From Bradyrhizobium sp. AT1 (GTDB lineage Bacteria; Pseudomonadota; Alphaproteobacteria; Rhizobiales; Xanthobacteraceae): a DNA stretch of 64,000 nucleotides. Of this stretch, positions 6,907-14,957 are shown one piece after another (position 1 is the first letter of the stretch; each line of letters opens with the position of its first letter). Both the position numbers and the translations under genes were made by a program. The stretch is from the NCBI RefSeq assembly GCF_001590795.1, contig NZ_JXDL01000001.1, forward strand, positions 7,202,134 through 7,266,133, in the 5' to 3' direction. The notes under the pieces were generated by a model. That model saw only the letters and a program-made list of their open reading frames with translations. It ran no database searches and was not told where the DNA came from.

Positions 6907-7551
6907 ATGAGCAATGAACAGCCGAAGCAGGACAAACGCTCCTCGTTGCAGAAGCGAAAATTCTACAGAATGGACTTCTATCGAACCGGCAACCCCTGTG
7001 ATTTCCAAATTACGAACGACCCTTCTTCGCTAGAGCCGGGACACTTGTCGGATTTCGCGGGGCCGACGCCACGCGTCACATTCAACCCGCGAAGGCGTCG
7101 GCCTCGAGATTGTGAACTCTGGTATTCGTTCTGGCTTATCTCTGACCGGGCTAAGACCGTGTTTGAGGCCGTCGACCCCGAGGCTTTTTCCTTTGTTGTC
7201 TGCGACGTGCATGTTCCAAATGGGGTCTGGGACGGACCTCGCTACTGGTTCTGCGACGTGCGTCGCTCTCTCGACGCACTGGATGAGGAGCGATCGCGGT
7301 TGACCATCGGTATTTGCAACGATCCGATCTACCGAGACTTCGGTCAAAAGTACTACGATTTTTTCGGAGATGTTGAACTCGTTTTCAAGGACGAGCTGGT
7401 TGGCGATGCGCACGCGTTTCGAATGGCGTACGCCAGACAATGTGTCATTTTTGACCAAGCGATGAAAGATGCCTGGAAGGCAGCAGGCCTCAGGGGCATG
7501 TTGTTCGAAGAAGTTTCCTATCTCCCTCTGATCGCGTCCGGACGAATTTGA
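6907..7551 (+). CDS. Imm11 (DUF1629) family immunity-like protein, copy 2
   Basis: A 214-residue soluble protein with the same motif order as the gene at 5911: CELWYSFWLISDRAKTVFEAVDPEAFSFVVC, RYWFCDVRRSLDALDEERS, then LVFKDELVGDAHAFRM and a final D-x-A-M-K-D-A-W-K-A-A-G-L-R-G-M-L-F. The match to the typical Imm11 form W-L-I-S-D-R-x-K..DPEAF is even closer than in copy 1. Lying 364 bp upstream of the AHH-type nuclease gene, it is the most likely cognate immunity gene. The N-terminal 20 residues are Lys/Gln-rich and variable. The ribosome site is weak. Confidence 0.8.
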   Translation: MSNEQPKQDKRSSLQKRKFYRMDFYRTGNPCDFQITNDPSSLEPGHLSDFAGPTPRVTFNPRRRRPRDCELWYSFWLISDRAKTVFEAVDPEAFSFVVCDVHVPNGVWDGPRYWFCDVRRSLDALDEERSRLTIGICNDPIYRDFGQKYYDFFGDVELVFKDELVGDAHAFRMAYARQCVIFDQAMKDAWKAAGLRGMLFEEVSYLPLIASGRI

Positions 7552-7915
7552 CGAGCTCTCCGCCGATTAATGGTCGGCCGAGTCATAGCGTCTGTTAGTG
7601 GTGGAGACGCTTCCCACGCACAAGTCAGACGGAGCCACGCCTGAAATCTCTGCCACCCGGTCTCGCTCGTCGTTGGGAGGGTGGAGGTTGGTTCGGCCGA
7701 GCTGATCCTCGCCGGACATCACTTGAGCACGCCTGAACGGCGATATCCCGCGACTCTCACCAGTTTCTGTTCAGCCTCGTAACCACCCGGACCGGCGAGC
7801 CCGGTTGGCGACTGTGTGACTCGCACGCAGTGGCTGAACTGCGTCCGAGATTTGGCGAGCTCTCGCGAAAATCAATCAACTCAACTCACCAAGAGCCATC
7901 GAGCATCGGGGCCAT
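7552..7915 (+). other. 364-bp spacer, no gene seen
   Basis: I find no open frame with coding character, no strong hairpin and no copy of the conserved element. The length is unusual between an immunity gene and its toxin, so a promoter for the toxin gene may lie here. Confidence 0.4.
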
Positions 7916-9526
7916 ATGTCGATTTTTGCCTTTCACCACATGATCCCGCAACAGTTCGCCGATCATGAAGCGTTTCGCGGCATCGATAAACAGACATTCG
8001 GAGTCTACTCCCTCGCAAATGGAATCTATCTTCCGGTGACTCATCAGCTCGCCGCGGAAATGGGAGTATCGGCGCACCCGGGAGGGCACATGCCGCTCTA
8101 CTACGGTGCCATCGAATGCGTCCTTGATCGAATCGCCAATATCCCCGAGCCGGACGTTCGCGAGGCGAAGATCAGAACGCTCATGGATGCGATGCGCATT
8201 GGCTTCGATAACGGTGATCTCTACACAAACGTGCCCATTGGGAAGACAATGGAGGAAGTCAAAAAGGGTATCAATGACGTCATCAAAGCCAGCGAGGAAT
8301 ATGTTAAGGGTTATCCGGATTCACTTCAAAGGATCAGGGACAAAGAACAGACGGGCTCGCAGACCGGACAAGATCATCTACCGCTATGGTCTGCAATACT
8401 AAGCAACCCGCGAAGAGAAGAACTGACGATCGAGGCAATCAGGAGCAATCCAAATCTCAATATCACGTCAGGCAATAAACATCTGCGCGGAACGCCCTTC
8501 GCCAAGTTTGCGCCTGTCGATGATGATTTTCGCGTCCCGCCAACGACTTCTGTCAACCCGGCCGACATTCCCTCGTCGCCGCCCTTCTTCCCGCCTTTTC
8601 TCGGATGGCTTAACGAGCCAGAAGGACTCACCCGGAGTGATCCCCGCTTCATGGGCCTATTGCCGCCAAGTTCCGCGCCAAATCCGGATGAGCGGCGGCT
8701 TGGACAACTGCCTCCCAGCATAGCTATGCCGCCGCCACCACAGGTCTTGCAATTCAACTCCGAAACAGGCGACCTGCTTAAGTTCTCGGATGGATCGCTC
8801 TTGACGGGTCCGGATCCGCATAACATGCCACGCGATCCGGCAGATCGGCCGGCTGTTTTGGGTGGCATGTCATTGTTCGCGGCAGCAATGGCAGCACCCG
8901 CGTTGCTGCCCCTGTTGCCGGCTCTCGCTCCGATTGCGGCTTTAGGGTTACTAGGCGCAACGGCGGCTCGTGGAGAGCCTGCTGGCGGCGAGAAGGACAG
9001 ACTATCTCGACCAGGCCCGAATGATATGCCCAGTGCCGGCAACGGTAGCCTTGCGACGGGAAGTGGCCCAGCTGCATCGCAAGCCGCGGGCCGGCCGCTC
9101 GATCAGGCTCCGACAACTGCGGACGTCTTCGACGATCGGTTTGGACACTGGACCGTAACGCCGAGCGGCATCACACCAGACCTGTCAGGAAATGCGCAGA
9201 ATCCACCCATTGCAGGAGCCGCCAAGCTTGAGGACGTCCAGCATCTCAGCGGCGTGAACGCATCGAATGCCGACAGCGCGTTTGCGTCGGGAAGCACGTC
9301 GGTTCCGCACTTTCCTCCCGCAGATTTCAACGACCGGTATGGTGGTTGGAGAGTGCAGATGGGCGCAAGTCAGCGGCAGTCGAGCAAGCCGATCGGTGTG
9401 TTTGCCGACGAACCGAGCTACCTTATTCCGCCGCCGATCTTCGGGGTGGATGGTTCCAGAAGTTCGAGCAACGACGCTGAAGAGTGGTTCTCGCGCTGGA
9501 TACGGCCGTTGCTTCCACCACAGTGA
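7916..9526 (+). CDS. AHH/HNH-type nuclease effector with shared C-terminal tail
   Basis: A 536-residue protein. Residues 6-75 match the AHH nuclease pattern of the HNH/EndoVII fold: FHHMIP at 6-11, ANGIYLP near 34-40, HPGGH at 54-58, then a helix YYGAIECVLDRI. The motif starts at residue 6, so the putative catalytic domain is N-terminal, opposite to usual polymorphic toxins. Residues 190-330 are Pro-rich, 340-365 form a hydrophobic Ala/Leu/Pro stretch, and two F-[DN]-D-R-[FY]-G-x-W motifs start at F405 and F471. The last residues, AEEWFSRWIRPLLPPQ, parallel the tail of the effector at 13481. Toxicity and export are inferred. Its ribosome site (CGGGG) is poor. The second Imm11 gene precedes it. 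Confidence 0.7.
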   Translation: MSIFAFHHMIPQQFADHEAFRGIDKQTFGVYSLANGIYLPVTHQLAAEMGVSAHPGGHMPLYYGAIECVLDRIANIPEPDVREAKIRTLMDAMRIGFDNGDLYTNVPIGKTMEEVKKGINDVIKASEEYVKGYPDSLQRIRDKEQTGSQTGQDHLPLWSAILSNPRREELTIEAIRSNPNLNITSGNKHLRGTPFAKFAPVDDDFRVPPTTSVNPADIPSSPPFFPPFLGWLNEPEGLTRSDPRFMGLLPPSSAPNPDERRLGQLPPSIAMPPPPQVLQFNSETGDLLKFSDGSLLTGPDPHNMPRDPADRPAVLGGMSLFAAAMAAPALLPLLPALAPIAALGLLGATAARGEPAGGEKDRLSRPGPNDMPSAGNGSLATGSGPAASQAAGRPLDQAPTTADVFDDRFGHWTVTPSGITPDLSGNAQNPPIAGAAKLEDVQHLSGVNASNADSAFASGSTSVPHFPPADFNDRYGGWRVQMGASQRQSSKPIGVFADEPSYLIPPPIFGVDGSRSSSNDAEEWFSRWIRPLLPPQ

Positions 9527-9551
9527 CGAGTTTCGGTTCAAGATCGTTCGT

Positions 9552-9593
9552 TTGACTCGTCGGGCAAAGCACCGGCAGGAATGTCATCCTCGG
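9552..9593 (+). repeat. Conserved intergenic element, copy 2
   Basis: TTGACTCGTCGGGCAAAGC at 9552-9570, then ACCGGCAGGAATGTCATCC. It begins 25 bp after the nuclease-gene stop. It shares the left flank GTTCGTT and the TTGACT variant with copy 4. Confidence 0.8.
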
Positions 9594-9601
9594 AAAAACT
9601 C

Positions 9602-9635
9602 GATAAAGCCCGCGGGGCGCCGAGGGCTTTATCTT
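9602..9635. terminator. Bidirectional intrinsic terminator with repeat copy 2
   Basis: GATAAAGCCC and GGGCTTTATC make a perfect 10-bp stem with a 12-base GC-rich loop; A-rich and T-rich flanks suit both directions. It lies between the converging nuclease gene and the leftward monooxygenase gene. Confidence 0.85.
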
Positions 9636-9651
9636 AAGCGAAGTGCGCGCA

Positions 9652-11175
<1,524 letters not shown>

Positions 11176-11297
11176 GTTGACCCCTCGGCTTGTCATGGGT
11201 CGGGGGTTCTACGGCAGGAACGGGGACTTGAAGCAAGCCGCTTGCGCACCACATATCGAGTTGGGAGGAAGAACTCCTTCGTCCGCGTTTCGCCGCG

Positions 11298-11340
11298 TTG
11301 ACACGTCGGGCAAAACACCGGCATAGTGGCATCATCGAAG
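11298..11340 (+). repeat. Conserved intergenic element, copy 3
   Basis: TTGACACGTCGGGCAAAAC at 11298-11316, then ACCGGCATAGTGGCATCAT. Unlike copies 1, 2 and 5, it lies between two leftward genes and is therefore antisense to them, so it is not simply a 3' end of a rightward gene. Confidence 0.85.
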
Positions 11341-11352
11341 AGTTTGGTTCAG

Positions 11353-11388
11353 CCCGCGCGGAGCGATCCGCGGCGGGTTTTGTTTTTT
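11353..11388 (+). terminator. Intrinsic terminator with repeat copy 3
   Basis: CCCGCGCGGA-gcga-TCCGCGGCGGG forms a 10-bp stem with one bulged base, followed by TTTTGTTTTTT. The same left arm CCCGCGCGGA recurs with copy 4. It is preceded by GAGTTTGGTTCAG, also shared with copies 4 and 5. Confidence 0.85.
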
Positions 11389-11400
11389 GCCGGCGGAGGT

Positions 11401-11745
11401 TCAGCAGACGCCGGCGGTTCGCTGCAGGATGTCGGCGAGTTCCTCGAACGAGAATGGCTTCCTGATCATCGGCAGGCCGCCGCGCCGCGGCTCGCGGCCG
11501 GAGAGTTGCAGGATCTTCAGCTCCGGCTTGCGCCGTCGCGCGAGCTCGGCCAGCTCATGACCGTCCATGCCGGGCATGTTGATGTCAGTGATGAGGATGG
11601 AGATCTTCTGGTTTTGCCTGAGACGGTCGAGCGCGTCCGCGCCGCTGGGGGCGCTGATCACCTCGCAGCCGAGCTCTTCCAGCATGGCCACGACCACCTC
11701 GAGGACGGCGGGATCGTCGTCTACAATCAGGACAGTGTGGCTCAT
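11401..11745 (-). CDS. Single-domain response regulator
   Basis: A 114-residue receiver domain with no output domain. Key residues are in place: acidic D9-D11 in LIVDDDP, phospho-acceptor D54 in LITDINMPGMDG, the Ser in LQLSGR at 82, and K96 in IRKPFS. The loop after Ser82 is Arg/Gly-rich and slightly longer than usual. Such CheY-like proteins act through partner proteins or phosphotransfer; no histidine kinase is nearby. AAGGAAC precedes the ATG. A GGAAC-N17-CGTT motif 25 bases upstream suggests control by the general stress sigma factor. Confidence 0.9.
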   Translation of the reverse strand: MSHTVLIVDDDPAVLEVVVAMLEELGCEVISAPSGADALDRLRQNQKISILITDINMPGMDGHELAELARRRKPELKILQLSGREPRRGGLPMIRKPFSFEELADILQRTAGVC

Positions 11746-11769
11746 CGCTAGTTCCTTCCGACTGGGACC

Positions 11770-11795
11770 AACGTGTCGGTCGCAGGGGAAGTTCC
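11770..11795 (-). promoter_or_regulatory. EcfG-type promoter (GGAAC-N17-CGTT)
   Basis: On the minus strand GGAAC (11795-11791), 17 bases and CGTT (11773-11770) match the alphaproteobacterial EcfG consensus exactly. A start site near 11763 would give a leader of about 18 bases to the response-regulator ATG at 11745. GTCGGAAGGAAC occurs here and again at the ribosome site, a 12-bp direct repeat 40 bases apart. Confidence 0.6.
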
Positions 11796-11802
11796 TTCCG
11801 AC

Positions 11803-11991
11803 CTAATCGTCCTTCGACAAATCGCCTGGCTTGGTGGGAAGGTCGATAGTGCCGCCATCGCCGTGCACGAGGTCGCGGTCGCTGTCTTCGGTTTGGCCGG
11901 CATCTTCAATGATCGCGACCTGCAGATCGCGCTCCTTGTCGCTGCGGGGCTTTGTGTCGCGGCGCGCTGTCTGTCGAGATGTCCTGGGCAT
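11803..11991 (-). CDS. Hypothetical small acidic protein, 62 residues
   Basis: It starts MPRTSRQTARRDTKPRSDKE and ends DLVHGDGGTIDLPTKPGDLSKDD. The N-terminus is basic, the C-terminus acidic and Gly/Pro-rich, and the whole is probably disordered. GGAGG lies nine bases before the ATG at 11991, which is strong support. I recognise the DLVHGDGGT..DLP ending as a recurrent Bradyrhizobium small-protein tail. A CGAAC-N16-CGTT motif lies upstream, so it may be stress-induced like the adjacent response regulator. Confidence 0.65.
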   Translation of the reverse strand: MPRTSRQTARRDTKPRSDKERDLQVAIIEDAGQTEDSDRDLVHGDGGTIDLPTKPGDLSKDD

Positions 11992-12014
11992 CGTGGTGGT
12001 CCTCCGAATCCACT

Positions 12015-12039
12015 AACGCCTGTTGAGCGCGTTCGTTCG
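12015..12039 (-). promoter_or_regulatory. EcfG-type promoter candidate (CGAAC-N16-CGTT)
   Basis: Minus-strand CGAAC (12039-12035), 16 bases and CGTT (12018-12015) give one mismatch to the stress consensus. It ends 24 bases before the ATG at 11991 and abuts the left edge of repeat copy 4. Confidence 0.35.
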
Positions 12040-12040
12040 T

Positions 12041-12083
12041 TTGACTCGTCGGGCAAAACACCGGCATGATGGCATCATCGAGA
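12041..12083 (+). repeat. Conserved intergenic element, copy 4
   Basis: TTGACTCGTCGGGCAAAAC at 12041-12059, then ACCGGCATGATGGCATCAT. It contains ATGAT-ggc-ATCAT, a small palindrome only partly kept in other copies. It lies upstream of the leftward gene at 11803-11991 and ahead of the phage-like genes. Confidence 0.85.
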
Positions 12084-12096
12084 CGAGTTTGGTTCA

Positions 12097-12128
12097 CCCG
12101 CGCGGACATCATCCGCTGCGGGTTTTTT
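12097..12128 (+). terminator. Intrinsic terminator with repeat copy 4
   Basis: CCCGCGCGGA-catca-TCCGCTGCGGG has the same left arm and the same single bulge as the hairpin of copy 3, followed by six T. It is preceded by GAGTTTGGTTCA. Confidence 0.85.
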
Positions 12129-12145
12129 CGTCTCGATTGCAGAAT

Positions 12146-12215
12146 CGGACGGCGGCGGCGCATTGCGGCCACGCACTCGTCAAACCTGGAGCGCCGATCG
12201 GCGCGCCGCCGTCCG
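12146..12215. repeat. 12-bp inverted repeat enclosing a 14-bp palindrome
   Basis: CGGACGGCGGCG (12146-12157) and CGCCGCCGTCCG (12204-12215) are perfect inverted copies 46 bases apart. The perfect palindrome GCGCCGATCGGCGC (12191-12204) lies in the loop. The 12129-12378 stretch has no other gene-like content. Confidence 0.6.
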
Positions 12216-12378
12216 AACCAATGCTGGCCGTGCACGCGCGAACGTGCCGGCCCGCGGCGCAGGGCCCATTGTCCGCGCCGCTGCGGTCTCCGGAAGACAC
12301 GGAGATAGGGTTCGCGCCCGAAACGATCGCGCCTCGCCTGGCGCGATCTGCCGCGCATTTTCTTGTCTGGGAGGGACG

Positions 12379-12450
12379 ATGACCGCCTATCTGATATCGC
12401 TCGCGCTCGCGGGCCTGGTCGCAATCGTGTTGTGGGAGATGGTGTCATGA
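12379..12450 (+). CDS. 23-residue membrane peptide
   Basis: After GAGGGACG, the ATG at 12379 encodes MTAYLISLALAGLVAIVLWE plus MVS, a single hydrophobic helix. Its TGA overlaps the ATG of the terminase small-subunit-like gene (ATGA), which indicates translational coupling. The same tiny membrane frame ahead of a terminase is something that I associate with Bradyrhizobium prophage remnants. Coupling and ribosome site are the evidence. Confidence 0.6.
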   Translation: MTAYLISLALAGLVAIVLWEMVS

Positions 12451-12776
12451 ATGACGAAATCGCAGGCGAGCTTGCAAGCGAGCCGGTCCGACCGCCGGCT
12501 ACCAGGACGTCGCCCAGGGCGCACCCGCCCGCCGAAATCCGCTCGCTGGCCCGTGGCCATACCAAGGCGGCCCTGAAGGTGCTCGTCGGCATCATGCGCA
12601 ACGACAGTGCGACGCCGGCTGTGCGCCTCTCGGCGGCCAACGCCGTCCTCGATCGCGGCTGGGGCAAGTCGGCGCAACCGATCGAGAGCGGCGAAGAGGG
12701 CGCGGAAACGATCCACCGGGTCGAGCGCGTCATCGTGCTTCCGCACGACGCCGCCGGCGGTGGAGAACGAGGGTGA
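12447..12776 (+). CDS. Phage terminase small-subunit-like protein
   Basis: A 109-residue protein. After a Pro/Arg-rich N-terminus, residues 35-80 read ARGHTKAALKVLVGIMRNDS and then ATPAVRLSAANAVLDRGWGKSAQPIE, the helical repeat form that recurs next to PBSX-type terminases in rhizobial prophages; the tail is HRVERVIVLP. A packaging role is inferred from this likeness and from the terminase large-subunit-like gene, now 3.5 kb downstream. The two genes would normally be adjacent; here toxin-type cargo separates them. The ATG overlaps the stop of the 23-residue peptide gene. Confidence 0.6.
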   Translation: MNDEIAGELASEPVRPPATRTSPRAHPPAEIRSLARGHTKAALKVLVGIMRNDSATPAVRLSAANAVLDRGWGKSAQPIESGEEGAETIHRVERVIVLPHDAAGGGERG

Positions 12777-13045
12777 GGGGTGAACTATAGAACCTCACCA
12801 GAGATAGGAATGGCGCCTTTCATGAAATTCTGCACAATCGCGGCCTTGAATCGTCGGAATTGTTCGTGATTCAGGCGAGGCTGTCCGACTTTGCGGAGGG
12901 GCCAACGTGGATGAAGGAGAGCCGCGGTCACAGCGACGGCCGCTGACAACGGGATCCCAGCGGTTCACGGATGAGATATCAACGTCGGCAGGACTGCTGA
13001 TCACGCCAGCCAAGCGCGGGAGCAATCAGTCCGCGGAGATCGATC

Positions 13046-13426
13046 ATGGACACTGAGTCATTCTTCGAGGCGCTCCCTGCGATTAACAATTACTCGACTG
13101 TCGCTTCAATCGTATGCGTGCTTCCAACATACTTTCTCCGTCTTCCGCCTGCGACTTATAGAATCGTCCTGTCCCTGGGCATCATCTTCGGCCTTTCGAT
13201 GTCGGCGGTTGTAATGGCAGCGGTCTTTTGGCCGCATCCGCATCAATTCGATAGGTTGTTTATCGTCCTTTTGCTCATTTATTTTTCGCCGCTTGTCGTG
13301 GTCCTTATCGCGATCCTTGTACGCATTCACCGCATAACCCGTGTTGGCTTATGGAGCTCGGTGGTTCTGGCTTGCGTCATCCTCGATTGGGCAGGAATCT
13401 CTTTTCTTTTCTTCTCTCTTTCGTAG
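13046..13426 (+). CDS. Four-helix membrane protein, candidate immunity protein
   Basis: A 126-residue integral membrane protein with four predicted hydrophobic segments at about residues 20-33, 40-65, 71-92 and 102-126, separated by short basic loops (RLPPATYR, RIHRITR). GGAG lies eight bases before the ATG at 13046. It ends 54 bp before the lysozyme-like effector gene in the same direction. Small polytopic proteins encoded next to cell-wall- or membrane-directed toxins are often immunity proteins, so I propose that role; no family was recognised. Base composition is more AT-rich than the surrounding catabolic genes. Confidence 0.65.
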   Translation: MDTESFFEALPAINNYSTVASIVCVLPTYFLRLPPATYRIVLSLGIIFGLSMSAVVMAAVFWPHPHQFDRLFIVLLLIYFSPLVVVLIAILVRIHRITRVGLWSSVVLACVILDWAGISFLFFSLS

Positions 13427-13480
13427 AGCCCACTCAACAAAGTTGAGCCCCAGACCTAACAAGAAGATTGAGAGACCGCG

Positions 13481-14761
13481 ATGGCCAGCAAGCTTCCGTC
13501 ATATGCCCAAGACCAATTGACTCTGGTCGGAATGATGACTTCTCAGATCACCGCTGCGGCGGCGAGGTACGGAGTGTCAGCCGAAGCGATCGCTGGCGCT
13601 TTAGCTCAAGAGCTATCTGACCAGACAACCTCTCTGAAGAATTACGGAAAGAAGGCTGGCTCTACGGCTTACGCACATACATTCCTAAATGGGATGTTCC
13701 TCGAGGGGATGGCAAGGAACCCCTTTCACCCCACGCAAGGAGCCTCGGATAGTATTCTGGATTGGTACAACGCCGATCCGAATGCGATGACGGTCGGACA
13801 GGATCTTGAAAAGAAGGTCAGAAATCCTCTGCTTATCGATTATGGTCCTGCCGGAATGAAATTTCAGAACGCCATTCGGGCAGTTCTCGAGAACCCGGAT
13901 GATCCCGCCTTCGCGCCATATGCGAAGGACCTTTATTCGGTCGGTGTTGCTTTGCAGAAGGGCAGCGACCAAGCTCTCATGGCGTCAACCATCGGCGCAT
14001 ATTTGCGTGAAGGCGTCCGGAATTACCAATCCAACATGAGCGTCCAGGGCGATCCGACGACCGGGGTGAACGCTTGGAAACGTTTGGATCCATCCACCCG
14101 AAATGCATTGCTCGTTCAATTCTACAAGCAAGGTCCGACGCCGACACGCGTGTTGAGAAATGCGATGATCGCCGCGCAGAACGGCATCCCTTATACTCCC
14201 CGCGTGGGGGTTGATGGCGCTGGTGCAACCTATCTTGCAAACGAACCGGCTATCATCCAGGCGTTGGCGGATGGGCCCGCCAGCTTTGCCCATCGGTGGA
14301 ATGCAGCCGACGATCGTGCGGGACTTGCCGCCTACCAGCGGTCGGTCAGCAGTCCTCCAAGCGGATTTATCGATCCTGCAGCCTCTGCTGGCGCGCAAGG
14401 GCAAGTTGATCTCAATCCTGGCTTTCCGGCCTACCTCCCGGAGCATTTGCGGTATTTGCAAGAGGCAGATCGCGTGCCTCGAACCCGTCGCGAAGACGTG
14501 CGGGTCTTGACCAGGATGCCAACCAGGGAATCGGATCGATCCGTGTTCGACTCGAGCGGTGGTGTTTCGGTGCCCTTTGTTTCTCCTGAAGCGTCGTTTC
14601 CACTCTCACCGCAAAGTGACTTCGAAGGACGGTTCGGACCGCGGCCGACATCTGCCGGCGGCGTCCTGGCTGGAGTCTATCAGGCTCCGCAAAGCCCACC
14701 CGACACCGCGAACAGCGAAGACTGGTCTGCAATGTGGCGCAGGCGTACCGGCCTGCCTTAG
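13481..14761 (+). CDS. Lysozyme-like putative effector with shared C-terminal tail
   Basis: A 426-residue protein without a signal peptide. Residues 20-48 (ITAAAARYGVSAEAIAGALA then QE) resemble the glutamate-bearing helix of lysozyme/transglycosylase folds, with E44 as candidate catalytic residue; DYGPAGMKFQNAIRAVL near 125-140 and W-K-R-L-D-P..LL-x-Q-F-Y-K-Q-G-P further on fit the same fold type. Residues 300-380 are a Pro/Ser-rich linker. The C-terminus has FEGRFG from F381 and the tail SEDWSAMWRRRTGLP at 412-426, nearly identical to the orphan tail at 16105-16248. Peptidoglycan cleavage is inferred from pattern only. It follows the four-helix gene and is followed by repeat copy 5. Confidence 0.6.
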   Translation: MASKLPSYAQDQLTLVGMMTSQITAAAARYGVSAEAIAGALAQELSDQTTSLKNYGKKAGSTAYAHTFLNGMFLEGMARNPFHPTQGASDSILDWYNADPNAMTVGQDLEKKVRNPLLIDYGPAGMKFQNAIRAVLENPDDPAFAPYAKDLYSVGVALQKGSDQALMASTIGAYLREGVRNYQSNMSVQGDPTTGVNAWKRLDPSTRNALLVQFYKQGPTPTRVLRNAMIAAQNGIPYTPRVGVDGAGATYLANEPAIIQALADGPASFAHRWNAADDRAGLAAYQRSVSSPPSGFIDPAASAGAQGQVDLNPGFPAYLPEHLRYLQEADRVPRTRREDVRVLTRMPTRESDRSVFDSSGGVSVPFVSPEASFPLSPQSDFEGRFGPRPTSAGGVLAGVYQAPQSPPDTANSEDWSAMWRRRTGLP

Positions 14762-14825
14762 GGCGAGCTAGCGCGCATGAAGCACGGCGTAATTGGGCAT
14801 CTCGAATTGAACTGGGATTGCTCCT

Positions 14826-14868
14826 TTGACACGTCGGGCAAAACACCGGCAGAATGACATCATCGAAA
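14826..14868 (+). repeat. Conserved intergenic element, copy 5
   Basis: TTGACACGTCGGGCAAAAC at 14826-14844, then ACCGGCAGAATGACATCAT. It starts 64 bp after the effector stop codon, the same relative position as copies 1 and 2, and is followed by GAGTTTGGTTCAG. Confidence 0.85.
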
Positions 14869-14881
14869 GAGTTTGGTTCAG

Positions 14882-14913
14882 CCCGCGCCGGGAGCATTCC
14901 GCCGCGGGTTTTT
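14882..14913 (+). terminator. Intrinsic terminator with repeat copy 5
   Basis: CCCGCG...CGCGGG outer stem with CGGGA/TTCCG inside, followed by five T. It ends the membrane-protein/effector unit and faces the leftward gene at 14958. Confidence 0.8.
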
Positions 14914-14957
14914 CATTTCGGTGATCCCTGGTTCCTGCTCGGCTTGCCGGCCCGGTT

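Noticed and set aside
11217..11242. Rightward GGAAC-N17-CGCT as an EcfG promoter
   Set aside because: No rightward gene follows for more than 1 kb, and the -10 has a mismatch.
11335..14881. Likeness of AGAGTTTGGTTCAG in copies 3 and 5 to the 5' end of 16S rRNA
   Set aside because: Only eight consecutive bases match; the following bases diverge. Too short to argue for an rRNA fragment.
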